Assembly (NCBI GenBank): GCA_964568145.1
Contig: CAZMOZ010000011.1
Coordinates: 62,001-126,000, forward strand
DNA: 64,000 nucleotides
Source of the DNA: DSVZ01 sp964568145
Lineage (GTDB): Bacteria; Verrucomicrobiota; Verrucomicrobiia; Limisphaerales; J093
Direction: 5' to 3'
Shown here one piece after another: positions 7,884-16,757 of the stretch. The position numbers and the translations under genes are program-made. The notes under the pieces are model-generated. The model was not told the origin of the DNA and did not search any database. It was given only the letters and a program-made list of their open reading frames with translations. Numbering within the stretch: the first letter of the stretch is position 1; each line of letters begins with the position of its first letter.

Positions 7884-9819
7884 GACTCGTGGTGCCGCCG
7901 CGTCTCGCCCGCAAGCGCCGCCACGCCGCCTTCACCCGCCAGCCGCTGCGCGCCAGAGCCGCCCGGGCCGTTTCGGCCGGGACGCCGGTCAGTGTTTGCA
8001 CGATGCGCACCGCGCGGTCGCGTAATTTGGCGTTCGTCGGCCGCACGTCCACCATCAGGTTTTCCACCACCTTGCCCAGCCGGACCATGGCCAGCGTGGA
8101 AATGATGTTGAGCAGCAGCTTCGTCGCCGTGCCGGCTTTGAGGCGGGTCGAGCCGGTGAGGACCTCCGGCCCGACGCACGGCGCCAGCACCAGGTCCGGC
8201 CGCGTGCCGCGCGCGAAGCGCAGGCGCGGGTTGAAGCAGATGAGCGCCGTGCGCGCGCCGGCCCGCCGCGCCGCGTGCAGCGCGCCCCAGACAAACGGCG
8301 TGCGTCCGCTTGCGGCGAGGCCCACCACGAAGTCGCGCGCGCTCACGCCGCGGAACCGCACCGCCCGCGCGCCCGCCGCCGCGTCGTCTTCCGCGCCTTC
8401 ACTCGACTGCCACAGCGCGGGGTGTCCGCCGGCGATGATGCCCTGCACCGTCTCGGGCCCAACGCTGAAGGTGGGCGGGCATTCGCTGGCGTCCAGCATG
8501 CCCAGCCGCCCGCTCGTGCCGGCGCCGACGTAGATCAACCGGCCGCCACGGCGCAGGCTGGCGACCGCCAGCCGCACGGCGCGTTCAATACCCGTCCGCG
8601 CGGCCCGCAACGCCCGCGGCAGCCGCGCATCCTCACGGAGCATGAGTTCAACCGCCGCCCGCAGCGGCAGGCGATCCAGTTGGCGCGAGCGTGGATTCCG
8701 CTCTTCGGTGGGCGACAGGCCGGTTGCTTCGGGGATGCGAAAGGTCTGCTGGCTTGAGCCATCAGGGTCGGCTTGGTCAACCGGCGGTGGAGTGGCTGAA
8801 CCCGAAAACCGGAGTTCGGCGGGCGAGGTCGCCAGCGCCTCTACGAACTCCGGCTTTCGGGGAGAAAGCGTCTTGGGCCCCGCCGGCTCCGCCAGCCAGG
8901 CGCGGGCAAGTGTCACCGCGCCCCAGGCGCCTTCGCGTTCGAGCGGACGAACGCGGGCCGCGGGGCGTTCCCGGCACAAATCCCGTCGCACAAGCGCGGC
9001 GAACCGCGGCTGGTTCGCGAGCAAGCCGCCGGTCAGGATGAACTCCACCACCCGCCCCGGCCCGGCCAGTCGCGCCGCGCACTGAACGGCGTCGCGTGCC
9101 AGCGCAGCCGCCGCGTCGCGCATCACCGTGGCGGCCAGCCGGTCGCCCGCCGCGGCGGCGGCGCAGACTTCCACCGCGAGCGCGGCGACGTCGGCCTTGC
9201 TGGCGGCGTGCAGCCAGGTCACCAAGTCGTTGGGTTCGTTCAACGCCAGCGCCCGCAGCAGGCGCGCGCCGAGCCGCGGCCAGTCGCCGGTGCGGTCGTA
9301 AGCCGCCAGCGTCGCCCGCAGCGCGGTGAGCGCGACGTCATAACCGCTGCCGCGGTCGCCCAACAAGTGCCCCCAGCCGCCGACCTTGATGTCCAGCCCG
9401 GCACGATTCCGGCCGAAGCAGCATGAGCCCGTGCCGCTGATGACCACGACGCGCGCGGCGGCGCGGTTGTCCAGTTCTCCCGCGGCGGCAAACGCGGTGT
9501 CGAGGTCGTTGCCCGCCCAGCACGGCACGCGCGGCCAGGCCCGTAGCGCGGCGTCGCGGATGCGCCGGCGGTCGGATTCCTCGCGGGCGCCCGCCATGCC
9601 GATGCCCACCGCGACCGGGCGGGGCAGTTGCGCGGCCAGTTCCGCCAGGTGCCGGCGCAGTTGCGCGTCGTCGAGCAGGCGGAGATTGGCTGGACCGCTT
9701 TCCATCCGGCGAACCACGCGGCTGGTGGTGTCTACGGCCAGGGCCACGGTGCGGGTGCCGCCGGCTTCAATGCCGATCACCCGCGGGGGGGTGGCCGGTT
9801 CAACGCGGGGAGTTGCCAT
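7864..9819 (-). CDS. murQ: Fused N-acetylglucosamine kinase / N-acetylmuramate-6-phosphate etherase
   Basis: 651 residues from the ATG at 9819; the frame stays open upstream only into the repeat. Residues ~8-310 are a BadF/BadG-type sugar kinase (IGIEAGGTRT phosphate loop, VVISGTGSCCFG, KVGGWGHLLGDRGSGYD). Residues ~365-640 are MurQ (TEERNPRSRQLDRLPL start, YVGAGTSGRLGMLDASECPP with the SIS fold, LKAGTATKLLLNIIST, PTNAKLRDRAVRIV). MurQ cleaves the lactyl ether of MurNAc-6-phosphate to GlcNAc-6-phosphate, so a GlcNAc/MurNAc kinase fused to it makes a cell-wall recycling enzyme. The linker (~312-360) contains a palindromic repeat. The last residues are encoded by repeat copy A. Confidence 0.9.
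   Translation of the reverse strand: MATPRVEPATPPRVIGIEAGGTRTVALAVDTTSRVVRRMESGPANLRLLDDAQLRRHLAELAAQLPRPVAVGIGMAGAREESDRRRIRDAALRAWPRVPCWAGNDLDTAFAAAGELDNRAAARVVVISGTGSCCFGRNRAGLDIKVGGWGHLLGDRGSGYDVALTALRATLAAYDRTGDWPRLGARLLRALALNEPNDLVTWLHAASKADVAALAVEVCAAAAAGDRLAATVMRDAAAALARDAVQCAARLAGPGRVVEFILTGGLLANQPRFAALVRRDLCRERPAARVRPLEREGAWGAVTLARAWLAEPAGPKTLSPRKPEFVEALATSPAELRFSGSATPPPVDQADPDGSSQQTFRIPEATGLSPTEERNPRSRQLDRLPLRAAVELMLREDARLPRALRAARTGIERAVRLAVASLRRGGRLIYVGAGTSGRLGMLDASECPPTFSVGPETVQGIIAGGHPALWQSSEGAEDDAAAGARAVRFRGVSARDFVVGLAASGRTPFVWGALHAARRAGARTALICFNPRLRFARGTRPDLVLAPCVGPEVLTGSTRLKAGTATKLLLNIISTLAMVRLGKVVENLMVDVRPTNAKLRDRAVRIVQTLTGVPAETARAALARSGWRVKAAWRRLRARRGGTTSHEATAV
8801..8862. 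repeat. Palindromic repeat inside the kinase/MurQ linker
   Basis: Inverted arms at 8801-8818 (CCCGAAAACCGGAGTTCG) and 8844-8862 (CGAACTCCGGCTTTCGGGG) differ at one position and flank a 25-base loop. It is translated in frame as the linker between the two enzyme domains. Confidence 0.8.
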
Positions 9820-9883
9820 GCGCTTGACGCCAAGCTGCGGGCGCGGTTGCGGGCCGTCAATCGCACAGGCGCCAACATCGCGA

Positions 9884-10142
9884 AGCATCTGCTGTCTGTG
9901 CGCGACTTTCGGCCGAGTCCCGCCTCGCTGCGGCGAGGCCGACGTTTGAAGTCCCAAGCCCCAAGTTCCAAGCCCAAGCTCAAAGTTCAAAGCCCCAAGT
10001 CAACGGCCGTGAGAGCCGAAGTGCGAAGCGAGAAGCGAGCATCCTCAATTCTCAATCCTCGCTCCCCGCTTCTGGTAACCGGCATCCGCCTTCCAGTAAC
10101 CAGTATGCAGTATCCTGTGGCCAGTGACCACGAACCACGAAC
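9884..10142 (+). repeat. Dispersed ~260 bp repeat, copy B
   Basis: Inverted relative to copy A and placed just upstream of the kinase/MurQ start, in the gap before the divergent flippase gene. The same phrases occur in the same order as in copy A. Confidence 0.85.
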
Positions 10143-10249
10143 AAAGAACCACGAACCATCAAAGCCAGCTCGCCCCATCGCTCTTCGACCGCCCAACTTT
10201 GTATCGCGTTTGGCCGACGGCCTGGCGAAAGTGAGCCTTTCTGGAACTC

Positions 10250-11575
10250 ATGGACGGCGCGCAGTCATACCCCGGCCCGGTGGTGAACTCCAGCGTGGTT
10301 GCTGGCGGAGAGGCGGCCTTGGAGTCCGGCCAGGTCGGGCGGTTTGTGCGGGCATTTGGCTGGGCGGCGTTCTGGCAGGTCCTCGGCAAGCTGATCGGCG
10401 TGGTGGGCCTTTCCTACGCCTTTCGGTGCCTGGGTCCGGACAATGTGGGCGTGTCCGGCACCGTGCTGGCTACGGTGATGTTTGCCCAGGTGGTGCTGGA
10501 CTTCGGGCTGGAGATCGTGGCGGTGCGAAACGTGGCCGCCGGCACGGTGAAGCTGGCGGAGATCACGCCCGCGTTGTTCACGCTCCGCGTGCTGCTGGCG
10601 GCGGGCGCGCTGGTGATGTGCACCGTCGCGCTCCTGGTGTGGCCGTTGCCGGCCACGCTGCGCTGGGTGTGGTGGTTCGGCGCGCTGCACCTGGCGTTTC
10701 TGACCGTGGGGTTCAGTTGGTTCTACCAGGCGACCGAGCGGATGCCGTGGTTCTCGCTGGCGCAGAACGCGACGACGGTGGCGACGAGCGTGGTGTTCCT
10801 CGTGGCCTTCCGGCCCGGCCAGATGATTGGCAGCGACCTGGTCGTGACCCTGGCCTTGAACGCGGTGATGACCGCCGGCGTGTGGTGGTGGATTCACCGC
10901 CGTGTGGGCCGGGGTCTCTTCCGCCCGGCCGCGCTGCCCCTGGCCCTGCGCCTGTTCCGGGAGGCCCGGCCCACCTGGGTGTTCAACCTGCTTTACACCG
11001 GCCTGATCAATATGAATCTGCCGTTGTGCACAGTGTATCTGGGCGACCGCGAGGCCGGCTACTTCCGGTCCGCCGCGATGCTGGTGGCGGCCTTGCAGGT
11101 GTTCCTGAGTTACTTCGCGCTCATGCTGAATCCACGGATCGTTCGCTGGCGGGCGGCCGAACCGGGCGTGCTGCAACGCCGGCTGCTGGCGCTCACCGCG
11201 GGGCTGGTGCTGGCCAGCGGGGGGTGTCTGGCCGCGGTCTGGGCGCTGCGGGAACCCGTGATCCTGCTGCTCTGGGGACGAGAATTCCTGCCGGCGACGA
11301 AGGTGCTGCCGCAGCTTCTCGCGGCCAAGTTCCTGGCCATCGCCAGCGGCTTGCTCGTCTGGGGTCTCTTTGCCAGCTACCGCGAGTGGCTGGCGGTGGG
11401 CTGCGTGGCGCCCACCTTCGCGCTCGCGCTCGCGCTGAACCTGTGGCTGATCCCCCGCCACGGCATTGCCGCCGCCGCCTGGCTGAATTTCGGCGCGGAG
11501 TTGTTTCTGCTCGCGTTGAGCTTCTGGACGTTGAACCGGGTCGCCCGCGCCCGCGCCCGTCCGCGCGCCGCATGA
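10250..11575 (+). CDS. Oligosaccharide flippase (Wzx/MATE-like)
   Basis: 441 residues with about 12 hydrophobic segments spread evenly along the protein, few charges between them, and the typical start of polysaccharide transporters (WQVLGKLIGVVGLSYAFRCLGPDNVG). Such flippases move lipid-linked sugar units across the inner membrane. The stop overlaps the next ATG by four bases (ATGA), and a sugar-linked methyltransferase and a glycosyltransferase follow, which supports a role in O-antigen or exopolysaccharide synthesis. Confidence 0.85.
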   Translation: MDGAQSYPGPVVNSSVVAGGEAALESGQVGRFVRAFGWAAFWQVLGKLIGVVGLSYAFRCLGPDNVGVSGTVLATVMFAQVVLDFGLEIVAVRNVAAGTVKLAEITPALFTLRVLLAAGALVMCTVALLVWPLPATLRWVWWFGALHLAFLTVGFSWFYQATERMPWFSLAQNATTVATSVVFLVAFRPGQMIGSDLVVTLALNAVMTAGVWWWIHRRVGRGLFRPAALPLALRLFREARPTWVFNLLYTGLINMNLPLCTVYLGDREAGYFRSAAMLVAALQVFLSYFALMLNPRIVRWRAAEPGVLQRRLLALTAGLVLASGGCLAAVWALREPVILLLWGREFLPATKVLPQLLAAKFLAIASGLLVWGLFASYREWLAVGCVAPTFALALALNLWLIPRHGIAAAAWLNFGAELFLLALSFWTLNRVARARARPRAA

Positions 11576-12477
11576 AGAACCCGCTCGCCAACCTCCGCGT
11601 CGCGGTCCGCACGTGGAACGCCCTGCGCCGCCGTCGGCCGGGCTTGTTCCGGTTGCGTGACGCGGCGATGCAGTTTCACCGCGTGGTGCTGCCGGCGCGC
11701 CTTGCCCACCGCGCCGCCGCCCGCGCGCTGGCCCGGCACGCGCGGATCACCGCCGAGGGCGACGCCTGGCGCGTGCGCCTGCCCGGCCACGACGGCCTGG
11801 AATTCCTCTGGCCGACGCCGCCGGACCCGAACCTGTGGTTCCTGATCGAGCAGGAACTCACGCCGCGCAACCCGCACCATTACACCACCCCGCCGGTGCA
11901 ACTCGCGCCGGACAGTTGCGTGCTGGACGTCGGCGCCTGTGAGGGCCTTTTTGCCTTTCGCGCGCTGCGGCAGGGCCTGGCGGGAAAGGTCGTCGCCTTC
12001 GAGCCATCCCCCGCGATGCAGGGGCTGCTGCAACGCAGCGCTGCGGCCAACGGCGTGGCCGACCGCCTGCGCGTCGAGCCGCTCGCCGTGGGCGCGCAGG
12101 CCGGCACGGTGCGCTTCGAGCCCGCGCCCGGCGCCGAGGCCGGCCGGATTGACGCCGCCAACCCCGCCGGCCAGGAGGTGCCCTGCACGCGGCTGGACGA
12201 CTATTGCCGCGCGCACGGGCTCTCGCTGACCGCGCGGGACTTGATCAAGATTGACGCGGAAGGCGCGGACTTTGACGTGCTGCGCGGCGCGGAGGAATTG
12301 ATCCGCAGCGCGGCGCCGCAGATTGCCGTGACCACGTACCATTGCGACGCGCACGCTGCGGACATCGTGGAGTGGCTGCGCCGCACGCAACCGCGCTACC
12401 GGCTCCGCCTGAAGGGATTTGCCTTCTGGACGCCGCGCCCACGGCCCTTGCTGCTCCAGGCTTCGACGTTGCCCTGA
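11572..12477 (+). CDS. FkbM-family methyltransferase
   Basis: 301 residues from the ATG that overlaps the flippase stop. A SAM-binding Rossmann motif (VLDVGACEGLFAFRAL, ~residue 122) is followed by VVAFEPSP and by the FkbM-typical DLIKIDAEGADFDVLRGAEE (~224-243). FkbM enzymes O-methylate sugars or polyketides; here the neighbours point to methylation of an envelope glycan. The N-terminal ~100 residues are Arg/Ala-rich and not assigned. Confidence 0.85.
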   Translation: MKNPLANLRVAVRTWNALRRRRPGLFRLRDAAMQFHRVVLPARLAHRAAARALARHARITAEGDAWRVRLPGHDGLEFLWPTPPDPNLWFLIEQELTPRNPHHYTTPPVQLAPDSCVLDVGACEGLFAFRALRQGLAGKVVAFEPSPAMQGLLQRSAAANGVADRLRVEPLAVGAQAGTVRFEPAPGAEAGRIDAANPAGQEVPCTRLDDYCRAHGLSLTARDLIKIDAEGADFDVLRGAEELIRSAAPQIAVTTYHCDAHAADIVEWLRRTQPRYRLRLKGFAFWTPRPRPLLLQASTLP

Positions 12478-12490
12478 ACCCGGCCCCGCC

Positions 12491-13573
12491 GTGCGCGTGT
12501 TGATCGTCAAGCTGAGTTCGCTGGGCGACGTGATCCACACGCTGCCCGCGCTCACCGCCTTGCGCCGCCACTGGCCGGACGCGCACCTGACCTGGCTGGT
12601 GGAGCCGGCCGCTGCCGAAATCCTCCACGGCCACCCCGCCCTGAATCGCGTGCTGGTCCTGCCCCGGCGCGCGTGGGCGGACCTGCTGCGGCGCGGGCGC
12701 CTGTTGCGCGCCGCCCGGCAGGTGAGGCAATTCCTGCGCGAACTGCGCGCCACGTCCTACGACCTGGTCCTGGATTTTCAGGGCCTGGCCAAGAGCGCTG
12801 TCTGGGTGGCCGCCGCGCGCGCCGCCGCCAAACTGGGCCCCGGCCCGGGCCGCCGGCGCAACGAGCTGGCCTGGCTGGCCTACGACCGCCGCGCGCCGTT
12901 GCCCGACCCCGGCGCACACGCGGTCGAACGCAACCTGGCCCTGTTGGACGCGCTGGGCGTGCCGCGCGGCCTGGTGCAGTACGACCTGCCCGCCACGCCC
13001 GAGGCCGAGCAGACGGCGGCCGCACTGCTGGCCGGCACGGGACTCGCGGCCGGCGCGGCCTTTGTCACCGCCTGTCCGCAAACCCGCTGGCCCACCAAGA
13101 ACTGGACCGCGAGCGGTTTTGCCGCCGTGGCCGACACGCTGGCCGGGCGCGGGTTGCCGGTGGTGTTCACCGGCGCTGCCGAAGACCGCGCGGCGTTGGA
13201 CGAAATCGCCGCCGCCATGCGCACGCTGATGCGCCGGTTGGATGGCCGCACGCCCTTGCCGGTGCTGGCCGCGGTGTTTCGCCGCGCCCGCGCGGTGCTG
13301 GCCACCGATACCGGCCCGCTGCACCTGGCCGTGGCCGTGGGCACGCCAGTGGTGGCGCTGTTCGGCCCGACCGACCCGGGCTACACCGGGCCGTACGGGC
13401 CGGGGCACCTCGTGTTGCGCTGCGCCGTGCCGTGCAGCCCGTGCTTCCAGCGGACCTGCCAGACGCGCGTGGTCGAGCCGCACGCCTGCATGAGGCGCCT
13501 GGATGCTGCAGCCGTGGTGGAAGCCGTCGTACACCTGGTCGCGCGGGAAAAGCCGGAGCGTTCTGAGAATTAG
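12491..13573 (+). CDS. Heptosyltransferase-like glycosyltransferase (GT9)
   Basis: 360 residues from the GTG at 12491, 13 bp after the FkbM gene. The start RVLIVKLSSLGDVIHTLPAL is the WaaC/WaaF hallmark. The C-terminal half carries the nucleotide-sugar site (TDTGPLHLAVAVGTPVVALF followed by GPTDP). GT9 enzymes add heptose or similar sugars to lipid A core or related glycans. Whether the substrate is heptose cannot be told. It closes the envelope operon. Confidence 0.87.
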   Translation: MRVLIVKLSSLGDVIHTLPALTALRRHWPDAHLTWLVEPAAAEILHGHPALNRVLVLPRRAWADLLRRGRLLRAARQVRQFLRELRATSYDLVLDFQGLAKSAVWVAAARAAAKLGPGPGRRRNELAWLAYDRRAPLPDPGAHAVERNLALLDALGVPRGLVQYDLPATPEAEQTAAALLAGTGLAAGAAFVTACPQTRWPTKNWTASGFAAVADTLAGRGLPVVFTGAAEDRAALDEIAAAMRTLMRRLDGRTPLPVLAAVFRRARAVLATDTGPLHLAVAVGTPVVALFGPTDPGYTGPYGPGHLVLRCAVPCSPCFQRTCQTRVVEPHACMRRLDAAAVVEAVVHLVAREKPERSEN

Positions 13574-13682
13574 CCGGTGCAGGGGAAATCCCCGGCTGGC
13601 GGGTTTGCGGACGGTGAACTCCGGACCGGCGTTCTCGGTTAAGGGCCTTCATGCGGATGCCTCGAACCCCGAACTCAACGTC

Positions 13683-13711
13683 TTGACGCCAACCTCGTTG
13701 TCCGCTAGCTT
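13683..13711 (+). promoter_or_regulatory. Sigma70-type promoter candidate for the LuxR-type gene
   Basis: TTGACG, a 17-bp spacer and TAGCTT. The -10 box ends nine bases before the ATG, so transcription should start about 0-3 bases before it and the mRNA should be leaderless. Confidence 0.55.
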
Positions 13712-13720
13712 AATAAGGTC

Positions 13721-14080
13721 ATGAACCCGCACCACGCCCAACCGCTTCGTCGCCTGAGCCTTCAGCAGCGGCGCGTGCTCGAGGGCGCCGCTTTGGGGCT
13801 AACCGACAAACAAATCGCCGAGCGTTTGGGCCTGAGCGTCCATACGGTGGACAGTCACTGGCGGCACATCCGCCACAAGCTGGGCGCATCCAATCGAGCC
13901 GCGGCCGTTGCTGCCTGGTTGACCGGAGGAAGACCTGCGGGGGGGGGGCATAGGGTGTCTGGGTTTCCAAGCCGATGGACTCATCCCTTGGGCGCCGGAC
14001 GCGGGACATCAGGTACCACGGAAAAACGTGACTTGAGGTTTTTGAGTCCCCACGGTTGTTTATTGATCAATCCGCCATGA
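13721..14080 (+). CDS. Small LuxR-type helix-turn-helix protein
   Basis: 119 residues. The LuxR/GerE DNA-binding helix-turn-helix fills residues ~9-65 (LSLQQRRVLEGAALGLTDKQ, then IAERLGLSVHTVDSHWRHIRHKLG). There is no receiver or ligand domain. A tract of ten G at 13939-13948 lies inside the gene; all residues after it look non-conserved, and a change of one base would replace the last ~45 residues. The functional part is complete before the tract. Confidence 0.75.
   Translation: MNPHHAQPLRRLSLQQRRVLEGAALGLTDKQIAERLGLSVHTVDSHWRHIRHKLGASNRAAAVAAWLTGGRPAGGGHRVSGFPSRWTHPLGAGRGTSGTTEKRDLRFLSPHGCLLINPP
13939..13948. repeat. Ten-G homopolymer inside the LuxR-type gene
   Basis: Ten consecutive G. 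One extra G brings a TAG immediately; one fewer gives a different tail. It is a slippage-prone site or a possible base-calling error. Confidence 0.9.
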
Positions 14081-15263
14081 GTAGCGAGCAAGCAATCACC
14101 CGCTCGGGGCCGATCAAGTACCTGCGCAGAGCATTGCGAGACGGAGCGGGTTGGCAACGGTTTCACAGGTGCGGCGCACAGCTCGGCGACGCTTTTAATG
14201 GCGGCGGACTCGCCTGCGGAAGCGAAGCCGGCCCGACACGGGGCGTCGTGCATCAGGGGTTGGTCTTGTGGACAGTGTGGGCCTTGGTCACGACGACGCT
14301 CCCAAGCACTGCCGAACCTGAGCAGTCCTCACGGCGCACCCCGGCCCACATGCCGGAGCCGGCTTCCGACATGGATTAAGTCGAGGCCTTTAAGTCATTC
14401 CTGGCCTCGCCACTTCGGGTGCGGTACATCCGCTACTTGGAGGACCCGAGCTATTTCAGGGTTAATGGCAAACCCGTTACATACCCGGTTGAGTTCGAGG
14501 CGGCGATTCAAGAAGACACCTTCTACGTCAAGGAATTGACCAACCTGTGGAACCCGACTTCGCCCCCAGCCCGGCACAAGTGGAGATTGTTGGCGCTTCG
14601 CAAACGCACTTCTGGCGCTTAGTAGGACTGGACCTCATCTTGGCGGACAAAAACCCTGAAGTGAGCGGTACCAACGCCGCGCCCCGGATTCACGCGGTGG
14701 CCACACGCCGGCTCTTGGAAAGTTTTTTAAGCTTGGGCATTTCAGGGATGGATCGCGACACGCTGGAGTGGACCGGCCAGTGGGAATTCCGAGCCAACGG
14801 CCGGCAAAACGGCAGCACGATTCTGGGCCGGTTGGTCCCGCCGGATGACGGGCGGGTAAAGGAACTGGTTTATGTGTATCAAGCCCCCCAGGTCGCAACC
14901 ACCATCCGGGTCCGTTATGCCTATCTCAGAACCAACCTGCCTCCTTGGATGCCAAGCCATATTGTACGGGAAATCCCCCTCAAGAAAGGCGGCTTAGAGT
15001 ACACTACGAACGAAATCTTGGAATGCAGCCTGGGAGTGGAGGATTTACCGGCGGCGGGATACACTCCGGGCCGTTTTCTTCCTCCCGGCACCGCTTGGAC
15101 CAACCTCACCGTCATGGTGTTTACCAACAATGTTGGGTGGGTCCACAGAGGCGGCCAAATCTACCGGACCGTGCTCCCCACCGAGGCGTGGCGAATACAC
15201 CCCTCCAAGCACAAATGGGTGCGTCTGGGATTCTTTGTAATTGTGGCAACGGTGGCGTTTTTT

Positions 15264-16592
15264 CACTACTGTCCGGTTAAACCTGAACCAACATTGATTT
15301 CGTCTCGATACAACGGGCCTGAACCAGTGGTCATGGCTTTTTTCGATTTCATTTTCCAACGGCTCCTTCGCACGGTTTTCCTCCGCTCAACCGCGGAGAA
15401 AGCCCAGCATGAACGAAGGCCGCACCGTGTTCGCCCAACTCATGGACGAACTGCCCCCATACGAATTCGACAAGTGCGTCCGCCGCTACGGCGGCAATCA
15501 TCGGGTGCGCGCGCTGCCCACGTACGAGCAGTTCCTGGTCATGGCCTTCGCCCCGTTGACCTATCGCGAGAGCTTGCGCGACATCACGACCTGTCTCGGG
15601 GCCGTCGGTCCCAAGCTCTATCACAGCGGCATCCGCCAACCGGTGGCCCGCAGCACGCTGGCCGATGCCAACGAAAAGCGCGACTGGCGCATCTTCGCCG
15701 ACTTCGCCCACGTCCTGATCGAACAGGCCTCGGCTCTCTATGCCGACGAACCCTTCGGTGTCGAACTCCAGCCGGCCGCCTATGCCTTGGACTCCACGAC
15801 GATCGATCTCTGTCTCTCGCTCTTTGCGTGGGCCAAGTTCCGCCGCCACAAGGCCGCCATCAAACGGCATACGCTGCGGACCTTGCGCGGCAACTTCCCC
15901 ACCGTGGTCATTCTCACGCCAGGCAAGGTTCACGATGTGAACATGCTCGACGACCTCAGTTACGAGGCGGGCTCGTTCTACATCATGGATCGCGGCTATC
16001 TGGACTTCGCCCGCCGGCATCGGCTGCACTCCCGTTCGGCTTTCTTCGTCACACGGGCCAAACACAACTTCCGTTTCCAGCGCCGCTACTCGCGCCCGGT
16101 GGACAAGTCCACGGGCTTGCGCTTCGATCAAACCGTCATCCTGACGGGGTTCTATGCCCGGCGCGCCTATCCCGATCCGCTGCGCCGCATCGGCTTTCGC
16201 GATCCGCAGACCGGCAAGGCGCTGGTGTTTCTCACCAACAACTTCACCGAACCGGCCCTGACCATCGCGCAACTCTACCGCTGCCGGTGGCGCATCGAAC
16301 TGTTCTTCAAATGGATCAAACAACATCTTCGGATCAAAGCGTTCTACGGCAACTCGGACAACGCCGTGCGCGTCCAGGTCTGGATCGCGATCAGCGTCTA
16401 CCTGCTGGTCGCCCTCCTCAAGAAGCGCCTGCGGCTCCCGGCCAGCCTCTACACGATTCTACCGATTTTCAGCCTCACCCTTTTCGAGAAAACGCCCATT
16501 TTACAGGCGCTTTCTCAAACACCACCACCATCGATTATGCCTGACCTCAACCATCAGCCCGATTTACCGGGGTTTTAAACCGGACAGTAGTG
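15264..16592 (+). mobile_element. IS4-family insertion sequence, complete, 1329 bp
   Basis: Terminal inverted repeats CACTACTGTCCGGTT-AAA (left, 15264-15281) and its reverse complement ending at 16592 (TTTAAACCGGACAGTAGTG). A 9-bp direct repeat GCGTTTTTT flanks both ends (15255-15263 and 16593-16601), which is the expected target duplication. One transposase gene fills the element. Intact ends, target copies and reading frame mark a recent insertion. Confidence 0.93.
15409..16578 (+). CDS. IS4-family DDE transposase
   Basis: 389 residues. An N-terminal domain of the DUF4372 type (FAQLMDELPPYEFDKCVRRY) is followed by the catalytic core: first Asp in YALDSTTIDL (~128), second in YIMDRGYLDF (~194), and the IS4 Y-x2-R-x3-E-x6-K signature in YRCRWRIELFFKWIKQHL (Glu ~297). 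Length and all three acidic residues are normal, so it should be active. It lies in the same orientation as the gene it interrupts. Confidence 0.95.
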   Translation: MNEGRTVFAQLMDELPPYEFDKCVRRYGGNHRVRALPTYEQFLVMAFAPLTYRESLRDITTCLGAVGPKLYHSGIRQPVARSTLADANEKRDWRIFADFAHVLIEQASALYADEPFGVELQPAAYALDSTTIDLCLSLFAWAKFRRHKAAIKRHTLRTLRGNFPTVVILTPGKVHDVNMLDDLSYEAGSFYIMDRGYLDFARRHRLHSRSAFFVTRAKHNFRFQRRYSRPVDKSTGLRFDQTVILTGFYARRAYPDPLRRIGFRDPQTGKALVFLTNNFTEPALTIAQLYRCRWRIELFFKWIKQHLRIKAFYGNSDNAVRVQVWIAISVYLLVALLKKRLRLPASLYTILPIFSLTLFEKTPILQALSQTPPPSIMPDLNHQPDLPGF

Positions 16593-16757
16593 GCGTTTTT
16601 TTGCTTCTGGTTCTACGCCCGGAACCGGCAAGCACACAAACCATCGGGCGGCATTGCTGGAAACCTCCACCACATTTAGGCCGACCTAACCCTGCAAGCA
16701 TCACGAAAACCCGTGACTCGACGTAGCTCACAGGCAAGCAATAAAGAACATTCATGT

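Larger units (their letters stand above)
14248..16679 (+). pseudogene. Broken gene for a membrane-anchored exported protein, split by an IS4 element
   Basis: The coding sense changes between frames. A signal-like stretch (LVLWTVWALVTTTLPSTA) leads to a TAA at 14377-14379. The same frame resumes (FKSFLASPLRVRYIRYLEDP, then FRVNGKPVTYPVEFEAAI) to about 14550, where a frameshift moves it into the frame reading QVEIVGASQTHFWRLVGLDL. That frame runs to the IS at 15264. If the IS and one target copy are removed, it continues from 16602 and restores an unbroken hydrophobic anchor (LGFFVIVATVAFF joined to CFWFYARNRQ), ending at TAG 16677-16679. There are thus three separate lesions. The start is uncertain. 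Architecture matches the intact gene that follows at 16758. Confidence 0.8.

Noticed and set aside
13574..13720. Possible tRNA or small RNA between the heptosyltransferase and LuxR-type genes
   Set aside because: No cloverleaf pairing or conserved T-arm was found; only a promoter candidate remains.
13981..14253. Minus-strand open frame of 90 codons between the LuxR-type gene and the pseudogene
   Set aside because: No signal, no ribosome site, no recognisable motif; it overlaps both neighbours.
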